Source: SMBSF63 sp034003545
GTDB lineage: Bacteria; Chloroflexota; Anaerolineae; Anaerolineales; Anaerolineaceae
Direction: 5' to 3'
NCBI GenBank assembly: GCA_964447155.1
Contig: CAYURM010000009.1
Location: forward strand, 32,673 to 96,672
Length of the DNA: 64,000 nucleotides
Shown here: positions 52,577 through 61,046 of the stretch, piece after piece
How positions within the stretch are numbered: position 1 is the first letter of the stretch
How the letters are laid out: each line of letters starts with the position of its first letter
Made by a program: the position numbers and the translations under genes
The notes under the pieces: model-generated
Database searches by the model: none
What the model was told of the DNA's origin: nothing
The model's input: the letters and a program-made list of their open reading frames with translations, nothing else

Positions 52577-53251
52577 ATGCACGAAACACTGGAAAAACTA
52601 AAAGGCGGTCTGATCGTCTCGTGCCAGTCACTGGCACCTCTGAACGAACCCCACGTTACCGGGCTGATCGCCCAGGCGGCCGTCATGGCCGGTGCCCACG
52701 GCATCCGCGCCTGCCGGCCGGAGAACATCCGCGCTGTGCGCGCCCTGGTGGACGTGCCCATCGTGGGCATTTTCAAGCAGAATTACCCCGGGTTTGACGT
52801 TTTCGTCACCCCGACGATTGCGTCCGCCCTGGCTGTGGTGGACGCTGGCGCCGAGATCGTCGGCATCGAAGTCAGCCAGCATCCGCGCCCCGATGGCAGC
52901 AGCTTCAGGCACCTCGTCGATGCCGTGCATGCCCGCGGTGCGCTGGTGATGGCGGACAGCTCCACCCGCGAGGAAGGCCTCTTCGCCGCCGAGCAGGGCG
53001 CGGATATCGTCGCCTCCAGCCTTTCCGGCTACACCGCGCACAGCATCAAGACCCCCGGCCCGGACCTGGACCTGGTGGCGTTCCTGGTCAAGGAAACCGG
53101 CAAACCGGTCAACGCTGAAGGGCGCTACCATAGCCCCGAAGACGTGGCTGCCGCCTTCGCCCGCGGCGCCTTCATGGTCAGCATCGGCGCGGCCATCACC
53201 GAGCCGCAATTCCTGACGAAAAAGTTCCTGGCGGCGGTGCCGAAAAAATAA
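52577..53251 (+). CDS. nanE: N-acetylmannosamine-6-phosphate 2-epimerase
   Basis: A 224-residue TIM-barrel epimerase interconverting ManNAc-6-P and GlcNAc-6-P. Family blocks are GLIVSCQSLAPLNEP (11-25), GIFKQNYPG with the catalytic lysine, ADSSTREEGL, SLSGYT and the VNAEGRYHSP glutamate. GGGAGG precedes the ATG. No other sialic acid gene (nanA, nanK, transporter) is nearby, so it may serve amino-sugar salvage or cell wall recycling on its own. Confidence 0.94.
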   Translation: MHETLEKLKGGLIVSCQSLAPLNEPHVTGLIAQAAVMAGAHGIRACRPENIRAVRALVDVPIVGIFKQNYPGFDVFVTPTIASALAVVDAGAEIVGIEVSQHPRPDGSSFRHLVDAVHARGALVMADSSTREEGLFAAEQGADIVASSLSGYTAHSIKTPGPDLDLVAFLVKETGKPVNAEGRYHSPEDVAAAFARGAFMVSIGAAITEPQFLTKKFLAAVPKK

Positions 53252-53298
53252 ATCACCCGCTGCATTTGGAAGTACCCAATCAAAAAACCCGTAGGATC

Positions 53299-53395
53299 TT
53301 CCTGCTGGGAGAAGAGGGTTACGACCCCGATATGGGCGCCCGCCCGCTGATGGACACATCGTCCTCACCAGGGATGACAACGGCGAAAAAGCGCC
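53299..53395 (+). pseudogene. Fragment resembling the 3' end of a ClpB/ClpC gene
   Basis: The stretch EEGYDPDMGARPL (53311-53349) matches the highly conserved C-terminal box of Clp ATPases. After a frame change GHIVLTRDDNGEKAP follows, which looks like the Clp tail. No other part of the gene is present, and it abuts the truncated ATPase gene downstream. Short, so only moderately certain. Confidence 0.4.
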
Positions 53396-54431
53396 CGAAG
53401 AAGCACTGGATGAAATTCAATACGTCCCAAATCTGCCGAGCGTGGTCAAATACCTGTATGATCACCACAGGATCAAATTCCTGTTGACAGGCTCCAGTTC
53501 CTATTACCTTAAGAATTACTTCAGCGAATCCATGGCCGGGCGAAAGATTGTGTATGAAATGTTCCCGCTGGGATTTGGCGAATTTCTCGACTTTCGCGGC
53601 AGCCCATACCGACGGCGAACCACGCTCGCAGAAATGCGTTTTGACCCGCATGAGTTTGAACGACTGAAAACCTGTTATGAGGAATTTGTTACCTTTGGTG
53701 GATTGCCAAATGTGGTGCTTGAACCCAGGCTGGAGGTCAAGCGTGAAATCCTGAATGATATTTTCTCTTCATACATTAATATTGACGTTCCATCGATGGC
53801 TGATTTCCGCAAGATAGACGAACTTCAGAAGCTGCTCAAAATTCTTGCAGTTCAAATAGGCAACAAACTGGATTACACCAAGCTGTCCAGTATCGTTGGC
53901 ATTTCCCGCCCCACTTTGAAGACGTACCTGGAATTTCTGGAAAAGACTTATGTTATTTACCAGTTGCCAGCTTATGCGGGGCCGGATAAAGCGGCTGCCC
54001 TGGGGAGGAAGTTGTATTTTCGGGATAACGGGATCGCCGGAATTTTAGCACATCCTGGTGACGGGGCATTGTTTGAAAATGCCCTTTTCAACCAGCTTTG
54101 GGGGTATGGTAAATTGGCATATCTGTCCAGGGGAAATGAACATAAAGTGGATTTCATTTTGACCCAAACAGATGTACAGCCAGCAGGTCTGGAAGCCAAG
54201 TATCACCCCATAGAGACGGATGACCAGAAAGTAAAACGCATCGTCCGGAAAAATGAACGATCACAGGCGTGGACCGTGGGCAAATATCCTGCCCCAGGAT
54301 TTGAAGATTTTATCTGGGGGGATCGATTTTTTAAGCTTTGCAATGAGCGTTTGTCATGTGCGGTGATGACGTATCCTGCAGTCGCACTCTATACCCCTCG
54401 GGTACGATGCTTGACTGCATCATTTTGTTAA
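53396..54431 (+). pseudogene. N-terminally truncated ATPase of the AAA_14/DUF4143 family
   Basis: Beginning at LDEIQYVPNLPSVVKYLYD (53406 on) the frame follows this family: Walker B-like DEIQ, sensor FLLTGSSSYYLKN, then MAGRKIVYEMFPLGFGEFLD and the DUF4143 nuclease-like C-terminal part (VDFIL, LEAKYHP). The P-loop half is missing and is replaced by a Clp fragment. The last 30 residues (after WGDRFF) are not family-like and probably read through into unrelated sequence. Family members are often linked to defence or mobile DNA. Confidence 0.72.
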
Positions 54432-54634
54432 TGTCATCTGGTGCGGTTTACAATAGAATGCTCACTGGCCAAACGGGTGTATTTTTTTTCATTCCAAAGG
54501 ATATCTTTATCTTATCCAACTGCCGGATGACCTGAAGATAATAGATGAAGTATATTGAATTTGATGGATCTGGCATTACATAAAAGTGCAGAAAAGACAG
54601 GGCTTCTAAAAGCATATTAAAGGAGGAGACAAAC

Positions 54635-55063
54635 ATGGACCATATCGTATATGTCGATGCAAAAGAAAATGATCTGGAGAAAATTCTGGACAGCACAAAA
54701 CAGATGATCATCCGCGGCGCAGCCGGGCGGAAACTTCCGCATGGACGGGTTGATCCTGGAGACAGTCTGTACTTCATTGAAAATAACGGGGATGGACTGG
54801 TAAAGGCTTGTGCGAGCGTAACTTCGGTGGTCAATTCGGATAAACTCAGTAAAGAAGAATCTCAGCAAATGGTTGCAGAGCACATGCAACAGTTGCAGCT
54901 TACCCAGGCGCAGATGAAACGCTGGGCAGGGAAGCGGTATCTGGTGCTCGTCAGCATTGAAAATGCAAAACCTCTCGAACCCTTTTCAATCGACAGGAGC
55001 GAGTATGGGAATATGGACGATTGGCTTCCGGTGGGTGAAATCGAGCGGGTTCGGATAGGTTAG
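54635..55063 (+). CDS. Small PUA/ASCH-like hypothetical protein
   Basis: A 142-residue soluble protein: KQMIIRGAAGRKLPHGRV, then GDSLYFIENNGDGLVKACASV, then a helical stretch and AGKRYLVLVSIENAKPLEPF. This order of a basic loop, GDxLYFI strand and Val-rich strand is like the PUA/ASCH fold that binds RNA or modified bases, but the match is by eye only. An AAAGGAGG SD precedes the ATG. It stands alone. Confidence 0.7.
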   Translation: MDHIVYVDAKENDLEKILDSTKQMIIRGAAGRKLPHGRVDPGDSLYFIENNGDGLVKACASVTSVVNSDKLSKEESQQMVAEHMQQLQLTQAQMKRWAGKRYLVLVSIENAKPLEPFSIDRSEYGNMDDWLPVGEIERVRIG

Positions 55064-55115
55064 TTGTATAAAGCAGGGTGGGCTGGATGGATCGATTGAA
55101 TTTCAAACGGGTTGT

Positions 55116-55667
55116 TTATTGGGTATCCAGGCGCTCTTCTTTCAGCACGACACTGCGCCCGACGAAGGCGAAGGCGATCAGCACGGCTGCGCCCAGCCAG
55201 CCGCCCAGGCTGAAGATGCCCGGCCCGTAGAGGCCGAGGCCCGTGCCGCCCAGGATCAGCACGGCTGCCAGGACGCCAAACTGCGGCATGCCATACAGGA
55301 AAATGAAGGGCAGGTAATGTGCGCCTACCACGATCATGGCGGCGGGATAGAACCAGCTCTGCTGGTGAAGGGTTGCAGCGCCAACCAGAATGAACCCGAT
55401 TGGAACGGTGAATGCGATCTGGGTTGCCAGTTGTCCTAATGAATTGTTTTCACTGAGTTTGGCTGGACGGCCGATCAGACGCAGGATCAGCTGGGTCAAC
55501 GGGAACAACAGCATGCTGACGAAAAACAGGATGGCCATACCGAGGCGGGGTGCGGCCCATGTGCTGACCGCTGCCGACAAAGCCCAGATCAGACCGGCTA
55601 CCAACTGACCAACAAAGCCGCCCAGGAATGAAGATCGAATTTCTTTTTGTGCTTCTTTAATGTACAT
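55116..55667 (-). CDS. Five- to six-helix membrane protein (DUF7010-like)
   Basis: A 183-residue integral membrane protein. The N-terminus MYIKEAQKEIRSSFLGGFVGQL, read as KEAQKEIRSSFLGGFVGQ, and the HYLPFIFLYGMPQFGVLA block resemble a family of uncharacterised membrane proteins that I believe is DUF7010; this name is from memory. TAGGAG precedes the ATG. No functional clue in the neighbourhood. Confidence 0.75.
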   Translation of the reverse strand: MYIKEAQKEIRSSFLGGFVGQLVAGLIWALSAAVSTWAAPRLGMAILFFVSMLLFPLTQLILRLIGRPAKLSENNSLGQLATQIAFTVPIGFILVGAATLHQQSWFYPAAMIVVGAHYLPFIFLYGMPQFGVLAAVLILGGTGLGLYGPGIFSLGGWLGAAVLIAFAFVGRSVVLKEERLDTQ

Positions 55668-55743
55668 GAAATATCTCCTAAAGGATTAAATTTGGAAAGA
55701 CCATCATGATAGCCTGTAATGATGTAATTTTACTACTCCCGCA

Positions 55744-56628
55744 TCATTGCGGTTTCGGGAGGGAAAAACCTGTCAGGTCTTGATAATGCGCGGGGTTGAG
55801 GTACGGCTCGATGATGTTTGCAACCTTGAGCGACCACTCCACCATCTCTTCGTCACGGTTTTCCTGTAACCACCAGCTCGCATTCAGGCAGGCATACATG
55901 TAGGTGAAGGCCAGCACCCGCGGCAGTTCAATATCTAGTTCGTCGGCGAGGATGGCGGCGTTGGTCAGCAGGCGAGTTTCGTTGTGGACGAGTTCGGTCA
56001 TGGCCGGGTTGCACAGCGTGTTGGCGCAGTCGTACGTGCGTTCGCCAACCACCCCTTTGGGGTCAAAGGCCAGCCAGCCGCGGGCTGACTGGCGGATGTT
56101 GCGGTGATGGATATCGCCGTGCAGCACGCGCACCTCGCGCTGATCCGCCAGCAGGCGCTCGGCAAGGGCAGCGCCGCGCACATAGATCGACTCAACGCCT
56201 GCTCCCCTGTCGGCTGCCCCTTTGAGGAACAATGCCCGAAACCAGCGTTCCAGGGTGAACATGCCGTCACGCGGGGCATCTTGCGGCACGCTGTGCAGCT
56301 GCCGGATCACCTGGGCGATGACCCGTGTGGCATTTTCATCCTCGCCGCGCTCGACCAGTGTTACCAGTTCATCCCCGGCGGCGTATTCCAGCAGGTGCGC
56401 GCCGTCGTCGTGATATAAGAGACGCACCGCCCCATGACCCTCAAAATAACGCAGTGCCAGGGCGCCGCGCTGCTCTTCCGTCTCGGTTGGGGCCAGCAGT
56501 TTCAGGATGACGGTTTCGGATTTATGGGTGACGGTGTAGATGTCACTGGTCATCGTTTGGGTGAGAAGCTGGGGGTCCGCAAGCGCCCACGCGGTGAGGT
56601 AGTGGTTTAGTCTGGCTTGGTCGCTCAT
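55744..56628 (-). CDS. Aminoglycoside/hydroxyurea phosphotransferase, APH(6)-like
   Basis: A 294-residue protein kinase-fold phosphotransferase. The catalytic loop is VLHGDIHHRNI, followed by GWLAFDPKGVVGERTYD with the metal-binding aspartate; this pair of motifs is typical of streptomycin 6-kinase and hydroxyurea kinases (APH_6_hur family). It could confer aminoglycoside resistance, but environmental members often have other roles. No SD; TATAAT lies exactly 7 nt before the ATG (leaderless). Not near any mobile element that I could see. Confidence 0.88.
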   Translation of the reverse strand: MSDQARLNHYLTAWALADPQLLTQTMTSDIYTVTHKSETVILKLLAPTETEEQRGALALRYFEGHGAVRLLYHDDGAHLLEYAAGDELVTLVERGEDENATRVIAQVIRQLHSVPQDAPRDGMFTLERWFRALFLKGAADRGAGVESIYVRGAALAERLLADQREVRVLHGDIHHRNIRQSARGWLAFDPKGVVGERTYDCANTLCNPAMTELVHNETRLLTNAAILADELDIELPRVLAFTYMYACLNASWWLQENRDEEMVEWSLKVANIIEPYLNPAHYQDLTGFSLPKPQ

Positions 56629-56635
56629 GGGGGTG

Positions 56636-56641
56636 ATTATA
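56636..56641 (-). promoter_or_regulatory. Candidate -10 box of a leaderless transcript
   Basis: TATAAT, CACCCCC, ATG on the minus strand; TTGGTG lies 16 nt upstream as a possible -35. Nearly the same sequence as ahead of the DMT gene at 11703. Confidence 0.55.
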
Positions 56642-56815
56642 GCATTGCAGGGTGGGTCACCAACCCACCTGCAGTATTCTCGTGCTCTCGAGGCGCCGGT
56701 TGTATAATCAAACCAGGAACACAGAGCTTTGGTGTGTACGGCTGAGGGGATTTTGGTTGGGTTGTAATACCTGAAAATTTCAGTGAGACAGTCATTTTCA
56801 AGAAAGGGTTAATGG

Positions 56816-56953
56816 ATGAAGCCATATAGCCAGCTCCAGATTAAACTGGCGCAGCAGTTTCCCCACGATATTGACGGCTATTGTGACGGCAAGGATGTTT
56901 TGATCCATCAACTGGATGAGAAAGCCAACCAATGGAAGCTGGAACAGGAATGA
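56816..56953 (+). CDS. 45-residue small protein coupled to the GH114 gene
   Basis: A short polar frame, MKPYSQLQIKLAQQFPHDID then GYCDGKDVLIHQLDEKANQW, with AAAGGG upstream. Its TGA overlaps the ATG of the GH114 gene by 4 bp (ATGA), the standard sign of translational coupling. I do not recognise it. It may be a true small protein or a leader that controls the downstream gene. Confidence 0.5.
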   Translation: MKPYSQLQIKLAQQFPHDIDGYCDGKDVLIHQLDEKANQWKLEQE

Positions 56954-57774
56954 AACCCTGGCTGCTGGTGGGGTTAGGTGTGTGTTTATTGGCAGGCTGT
57001 GCACCACAACCTGCTTCCCTCGCACAGCCGTTGGAATTGCCCATCCCCCTGGCGGGGGATGATATCTGGCAGCCTGCCGTGGGCAGTACCTGGCAGTGGC
57101 AGTTGAGCGGGGCATTCGACTCTTCCGTTGAAGCGCAGGTCTATGACCTCGATTTGTTTGATACGCCGGCGTCCACGGTAAAAGCCCTCCATACCCAGGG
57201 TGCGCACGTCATCTGTTATCTCAATGCCGGCTCGTGGGAGGACTGGCGGTCGGATGCCGCAGACTTCCCTGAGGAAGTGATTGGACGGAAATACAGCGGC
57301 TGGCCGGGGGAGCGCTGGCTGGACATCCGCCGCATGGATGTGCTGGCGCCGATCATGGAGGCGCGGCTTGACCTGTGCGCGGCCAAGGGCTTTGACGGGG
57401 TGGAGCCGGACAATGTGGATGGATATGGCGCTGCAACTGGTTTCCCGTTGAGCGAGGTCGATCAGCTTGCCTATAACGCCTGGCTGGCGAACGCTGCCCA
57501 TCAGCGCGGGCTGGCGATTGGACTGAAAAATAACCCTGAACAGGCGCTTGATTTGCTCCCCTATTTTGATTTTGCAGTCACCGAAGACTGTTTTGACCAG
57601 GGCTGGTGCGGGAAGATGTCGCCGTTCATTGAGCAAGGCAAGCCTGTATTTGCCGCTGAGTATACGGATTCCGGCGCGGCGCTGGACGAAATTTGCCCGC
57701 AGGCGGGGGCATTGCAATTCAGCCTGATCCTCAAACAACGCGGCCTGGATGCCTGGCGTGCAGAGTGTCCCTAA
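56950..57774 (+). CDS. GH114-type endo-alpha-1,4-polygalactosaminidase-like lipoprotein
   Basis: A 274-residue protein with a lipoprotein signal ending LLAGC (Cys17), then a TIM-barrel of the GH114/TM1410 type: TWQWQLSG, VYDLDLFDTPA, ICYLNAGSWEDWR, GERWLDIRR, GFDGVEPDNVDGY with the acidic catalytic residues, AIGLKN and FAVTEDCF. Family members cut galactosaminoglycan (Pel-like) polymers. Here it would act at the cell surface, perhaps in remodelling the organism's own matrix. Ends at a strong bidirectional terminator. Confidence 0.9.
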   Translation: MKPWLLVGLGVCLLAGCAPQPASLAQPLELPIPLAGDDIWQPAVGSTWQWQLSGAFDSSVEAQVYDLDLFDTPASTVKALHTQGAHVICYLNAGSWEDWRSDAADFPEEVIGRKYSGWPGERWLDIRRMDVLAPIMEARLDLCAAKGFDGVEPDNVDGYGAATGFPLSEVDQLAYNAWLANAAHQRGLAIGLKNNPEQALDLLPYFDFAVTEDCFDQGWCGKMSPFIEQGKPVFAAEYTDSGAALDEICPQAGALQFSLILKQRGLDAWRAECP

Positions 57775-57815
57775 ACCCATCAGGCGGCTCAAAATATGAG
57801 CCGCCTGATGGGTTT
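57773..57815. terminator. Bidirectional terminator
   Basis: AAACCCATCAGGCGGCTCA / TGAGCCGCCTGATGGGTTT, a 19-bp perfect stem with loop AAATA, lying between convergent genes. Confidence 0.85.
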
Positions 57816-57817
57816 CA

Positions 57818-58840
57818 CTATTCGATAAAATTCAGCGTTTTCTCCGTGTAGAACCCGGCCTGGTTATCCAGGGCATGGAGTTTAATCGTCGCGGTGACAT
57901 TGCTGCCGATCATCTGGAAGTTAAAGGCCCCGGAGGTGACATATCCTTCTTCACCAGGGGCAAGGGTACCCAGATAAAGTGAAATACAGGCGCTGCTGCT
58001 GGCAAAACCGTTGACGTTGTTGGTGGTGGTCTGGTTACCGGAAATATCTTTGGCGGTGATGGAATATGATTCAATATTTATTGTGCCGGTGTTTTGCACG
58101 CGGAATTTAAGGTAATACTTGCCATTACAGGCCAGTTGTTCGGTGTACGTGACCGTAGCTTTGGGAGTGACGATTACCAACGGGGTGATGATCAGCGGTG
58201 GCAGCAGCAATATTCCCGAAACTGCTTTGATCTCCACATAGAAAGGCGTGGTGCCGCCGGCGCCGATGCCAAACACAGAGCCGTCAGAGCTTTTTAGTTT
58301 GAAATCGCCTTTATAGGTTCCCGCAGTGTTGGGTGCAGTCAGGTTGACGGAGACGTCTACTGTCTGTCCCGGGGCCACCGTGCCGCCAGTCAGCACAACT
58401 TCGTCCGGGGCACCCATCCGGTCGCCATTGGAGAAGACCAGTTTGTAGCCGGAAGTCCAGGTGCAGGAACCGTTATTTTGCAGCCGCCAGGTTTTGACAA
58501 AGCCGGTATTGACCGTTACTTCGCTGCCATCCGGGTAAGTAACATCACTGACGAAACTGGCCCGGTTACAGGGAATGCTGGTGGGGGTTGCCGTGGGTGG
58601 TAAGGTGGGCGCGGTGGTCTCCGTCGGGGGCGTTGTCATGGTTGGTTCAGGGGTGAGGGTGGCGGTGGGGCTTTCGACCGGGGGCAGGTCTGTTTTCTCC
58701 AATTGAGCGGCAACTGTTTCCGCTACGGTTGTGGCTTGTTGATCTTCTTCACTGAGGGCAGCACTGCCGGGGGCATTGCAGGCCAGTGTGACCATTGTCA
58801 GGATGACAATGATCAGGATCCATTTTTGCATTTTCTTCAT
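57818..58840 (-). CDS. Lipoprotein with NBR1-type Ig-like domain
   Basis: A 340-residue protein: signal ending TLAC (Cys21), Thr/Pro stalk (about 50-90), then a domain starting FVSDVTYPDGSEV with FVKTWRLQNNGSCTWTSGY and APGQTVDVSVNL, APNTAGTYKGDF, the pattern of the N_BRCA1_IG (NBR1-like) Ig domain. A second beta domain (about 235-340) resembles a CARDB-like fold. It is a surface protein probably involved in binding; no catalytic site. AGGAG lies upstream of the ATG. Confidence 0.88.
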   Translation of the reverse strand: MKKMQKWILIIVILTMVTLACNAPGSAALSEEDQQATTVAETVAAQLEKTDLPPVESPTATLTPEPTMTTPPTETTAPTLPPTATPTSIPCNRASFVSDVTYPDGSEVTVNTGFVKTWRLQNNGSCTWTSGYKLVFSNGDRMGAPDEVVLTGGTVAPGQTVDVSVNLTAPNTAGTYKGDFKLKSSDGSVFGIGAGGTTPFYVEIKAVSGILLLPPLIITPLVIVTPKATVTYTEQLACNGKYYLKFRVQNTGTINIESYSITAKDISGNQTTTNNVNGFASSSACISLYLGTLAPGEEGYVTSGAFNFQMIGSNVTATIKLHALDNQAGFYTEKTLNFIE

Positions 58841-59087
58841 CTGATCTTCTCCTCTTCTCCCTGAATGAACAAAGCCTCTATCTATATTTTACAACTTTTA
58901 TCTAAATTATAGACATTATGTGTTTTTGACGCAACCGGTTATGCTATATTAAAATAATAACGATATATCTTGATGTTTTCAACCCCACGAATTAATAATT
59001 CGGGAAGAAAGGGCATTTCCCAGGCAGGGCATACTCGCGTTATAATTGGCAGAAACCGTTTTGCCCCACACCCGGGCCGATCAACTT

Positions 59088-61046
59088 ATGAATATGATGA
59101 AAAGATATCAACAACGAAAACAGGAAGCGAACCGCAGGATGTTATTGATCCTGATGGCGGCGTGCGCCTTGCTGACCGGCCTGACCGGCCCGGCTTTCGC
59201 GCAGGAAGACCAGCCAGGCTGGCGTTTGCTGCTCTCTCCTCCAGAGACCGGCCAGTTTCCGCAGATTGGCTTCTTTTTTGAAGCGTATGATGAAAACAAT
59301 ATTGCCGTGGCAGACCTGACCGCGGACGAGGTGACCGTTATCGAAAACGGTGCTGCATTGCCCGTCGACAGCCTGGAGCGCGTTGAACCTGGCGTGCAGG
59401 TGATTGCTGCGTTCAATAATGCGCCCCAGTTGGCGAATGTGGTGGGTGGAGCAACGTATTTTGACCGCATTCGTCTTGTTTTGCGGGATTGGGCTCTTCG
59501 TCAGCCGGCTGGCACGCCGGACGATTTCAGTATTGCGACCAATTCGGGCATGCTGGCCGTGCGGCTGCAGGAACCACAGCAATGGGTCAAAGCCATTGAA
59601 GATTTTCTGCCTGATCTGCGTCAATCCCAGCCCAGCGAGATCAGCTTTTCGCAGGCCTTGAATCAGTTGATCGAATCGGGGAATGATCCGCGCATGAAGC
59701 GCATCATCCTGTATGTCACCACCGTACCCACCGCAGCCGAACAGGAAGCCCTGCCGAATCTGGCAGAGAGCGCAGCCCAACTGGGGGCGCGGGTGTTTGT
59801 ATGGCTGGTGGCGACGCCGGACGTGGTGAATTCGCCGGCAGTACAGCCGCTCCAGCAAATGGCGGCGTTGACCGGCGGTCAATTCTTTCTCTTCACTGGC
59901 AAGGAAGAGCTGCCCGACCTGGACGTTTATCTAAATCCCATTCGTTACCAATACCGCGCTGCGTATACTTCCAGCATTACCCAGGGTGGCGCACAGCGCC
60001 TGGCGGTGCAGACACAGCGTGACGGGCTGGTGAGCACCAGTGATGAACAGACCTTTGAATTCACCGTGCTGCCGCCCAATCCCATTTTCCTTTCCCCGCC
60101 GGTGGGCATTTTGCGATCCTGGCAGGAACCGGAGGACGGACAGGGCGAAGCCTATCTTGCCCCGCAGATCACTTCGATCCCGATTTTGATTGAATTTCCG
60201 GATGGGTACCCCCGCCCGGTGGTGCGCACCCAGCTTTATATTGATGGTGAATTGCAGGTCGAAAATACCGAAGAGCCTTTTGACGTCTTTTTATGGCCGC
60301 TGGCGGCCTATACCGAAAACCAGCGCGTGCTGCTGCAAATCCGCATGGAAGACAGCCTGGGCATGCAGGGTGCCAGCATTGAGACGGCGGTGCAGATCAG
60401 TGTGCAGCCCAAAGAAACCAGTTTTATCGAGCGCTTGCTGACCCGCCGCTGGCCGTTGATCCTCGGCATCGTGCTGCTGGCTGCGATGATCCTGCTGTCT
60501 GTACTGTACTTTGCCCGCCGGCGCAACGTGGTCAAAGAGAAGCGTGAAAAACGGCGTGCGTATCGCGATCCGCTTACCCAGCCTGTGCCCATCCGGCAGG
60601 TGGACGCTTCCCAAACAAAACCACCCGAGGCATCCACTGATGCCTCACGTGATAAAATTAGTTGGGCCCTTTCCAAATTGAAGGCGCCGGCGCGCCTGGT
60701 GCGTTTGGATGCAGAGGGTAAGACGGTGCGCGGCAGCACCATCCCGTTAGATGAGGACGAAGTGATTTTTGGCAGGGATGCGAAACGGGTAACGGCCGTC
60801 ATCGATGCGCCCTCAGTCAGCGGGCTGCATGCCCGCTATTTCCGGTCAGCTGATGACCAGTACATGCTGGCCGATGCAGGCTCAGTGGCCGGCACCTGGA
60901 TCAATTATGTGCCGGCTTCTTTGGAAGGGGTATCTATGCAACATGGCGATCTGATCCATTTTGGCAAAGCGACTTTTCGTTTTGAGATGAGCAACCCGCC
61001 AAAACAAAACAAACTGAAAATTGTTCCTTATGAAGATGAATCATGA
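59088..61046 (+). CDS. Membrane-anchored VWA-like protein with cytoplasmic FHA domain
   Basis: About 652 residues: an N-terminal hydrophobic signal/anchor (LLILMAACALLTG), an extracellular part of the VWFA-like VWFA-related/VIT type (about 50-300; VITAF-like and FDRIRLVLRDWA, RIILYVTT), a bacterial-Ig-like stretch, one membrane helix (about 442-465, WPLILGIVLLAAMILLSVL), and a C-terminal FHA domain (about 555-635) with VIFGRDAKR, SVSGLHARYF and GSVAGTWINY. FHA domains bind phosphothreonine, so a Ser/Thr kinase signal is likely read. Its stop overlaps the phosphatase start. TATAAT at 59041 may be its -10 box; no clear SD, so the start is uncertain. Confidence 0.85.
   Translation: MNMMKRYQQRKQEANRRMLLILMAACALLTGLTGPAFAQEDQPGWRLLLSPPETGQFPQIGFFFEAYDENNIAVADLTADEVTVIENGAALPVDSLERVEPGVQVIAAFNNAPQLANVVGGATYFDRIRLVLRDWALRQPAGTPDDFSIATNSGMLAVRLQEPQQWVKAIEDFLPDLRQSQPSEISFSQALNQLIESGNDPRMKRIILYVTTVPTAAEQEALPNLAESAAQLGARVFVWLVATPDVVNSPAVQPLQQMAALTGGQFFLFTGKEELPDLDVYLNPIRYQYRAAYTSSITQGGAQRLAVQTQRDGLVSTSDEQTFEFTVLPPNPIFLSPPVGILRSWQEPEDGQGEAYLAPQITSIPILIEFPDGYPRPVVRTQLYIDGELQVENTEEPFDVFLWPLAAYTENQRVLLQIRMEDSLGMQGASIETAVQISVQPKETSFIERLLTRRWPLILGIVLLAAMILLSVLYFARRRNVVKEKREKRRAYRDPLTQPVPIRQVDASQTKPPEASTDASRDKISWALSKLKAPARLVRLDAEGKTVRGSTIPLDEDEVIFGRDAKRVTAVIDAPSVSGLHARYFRSADDQYMLADAGSVAGTWINYVPASLEGVSMQHGDLIHFGKATFRFEMSNPPKQNKLKIVPYEDES

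Noticed and set aside
52577..53251. A sialic acid catabolic cluster around nanE
   Set aside because: No nanA, nanK, nagA/B or transporter gene is near; nanE stands alone.
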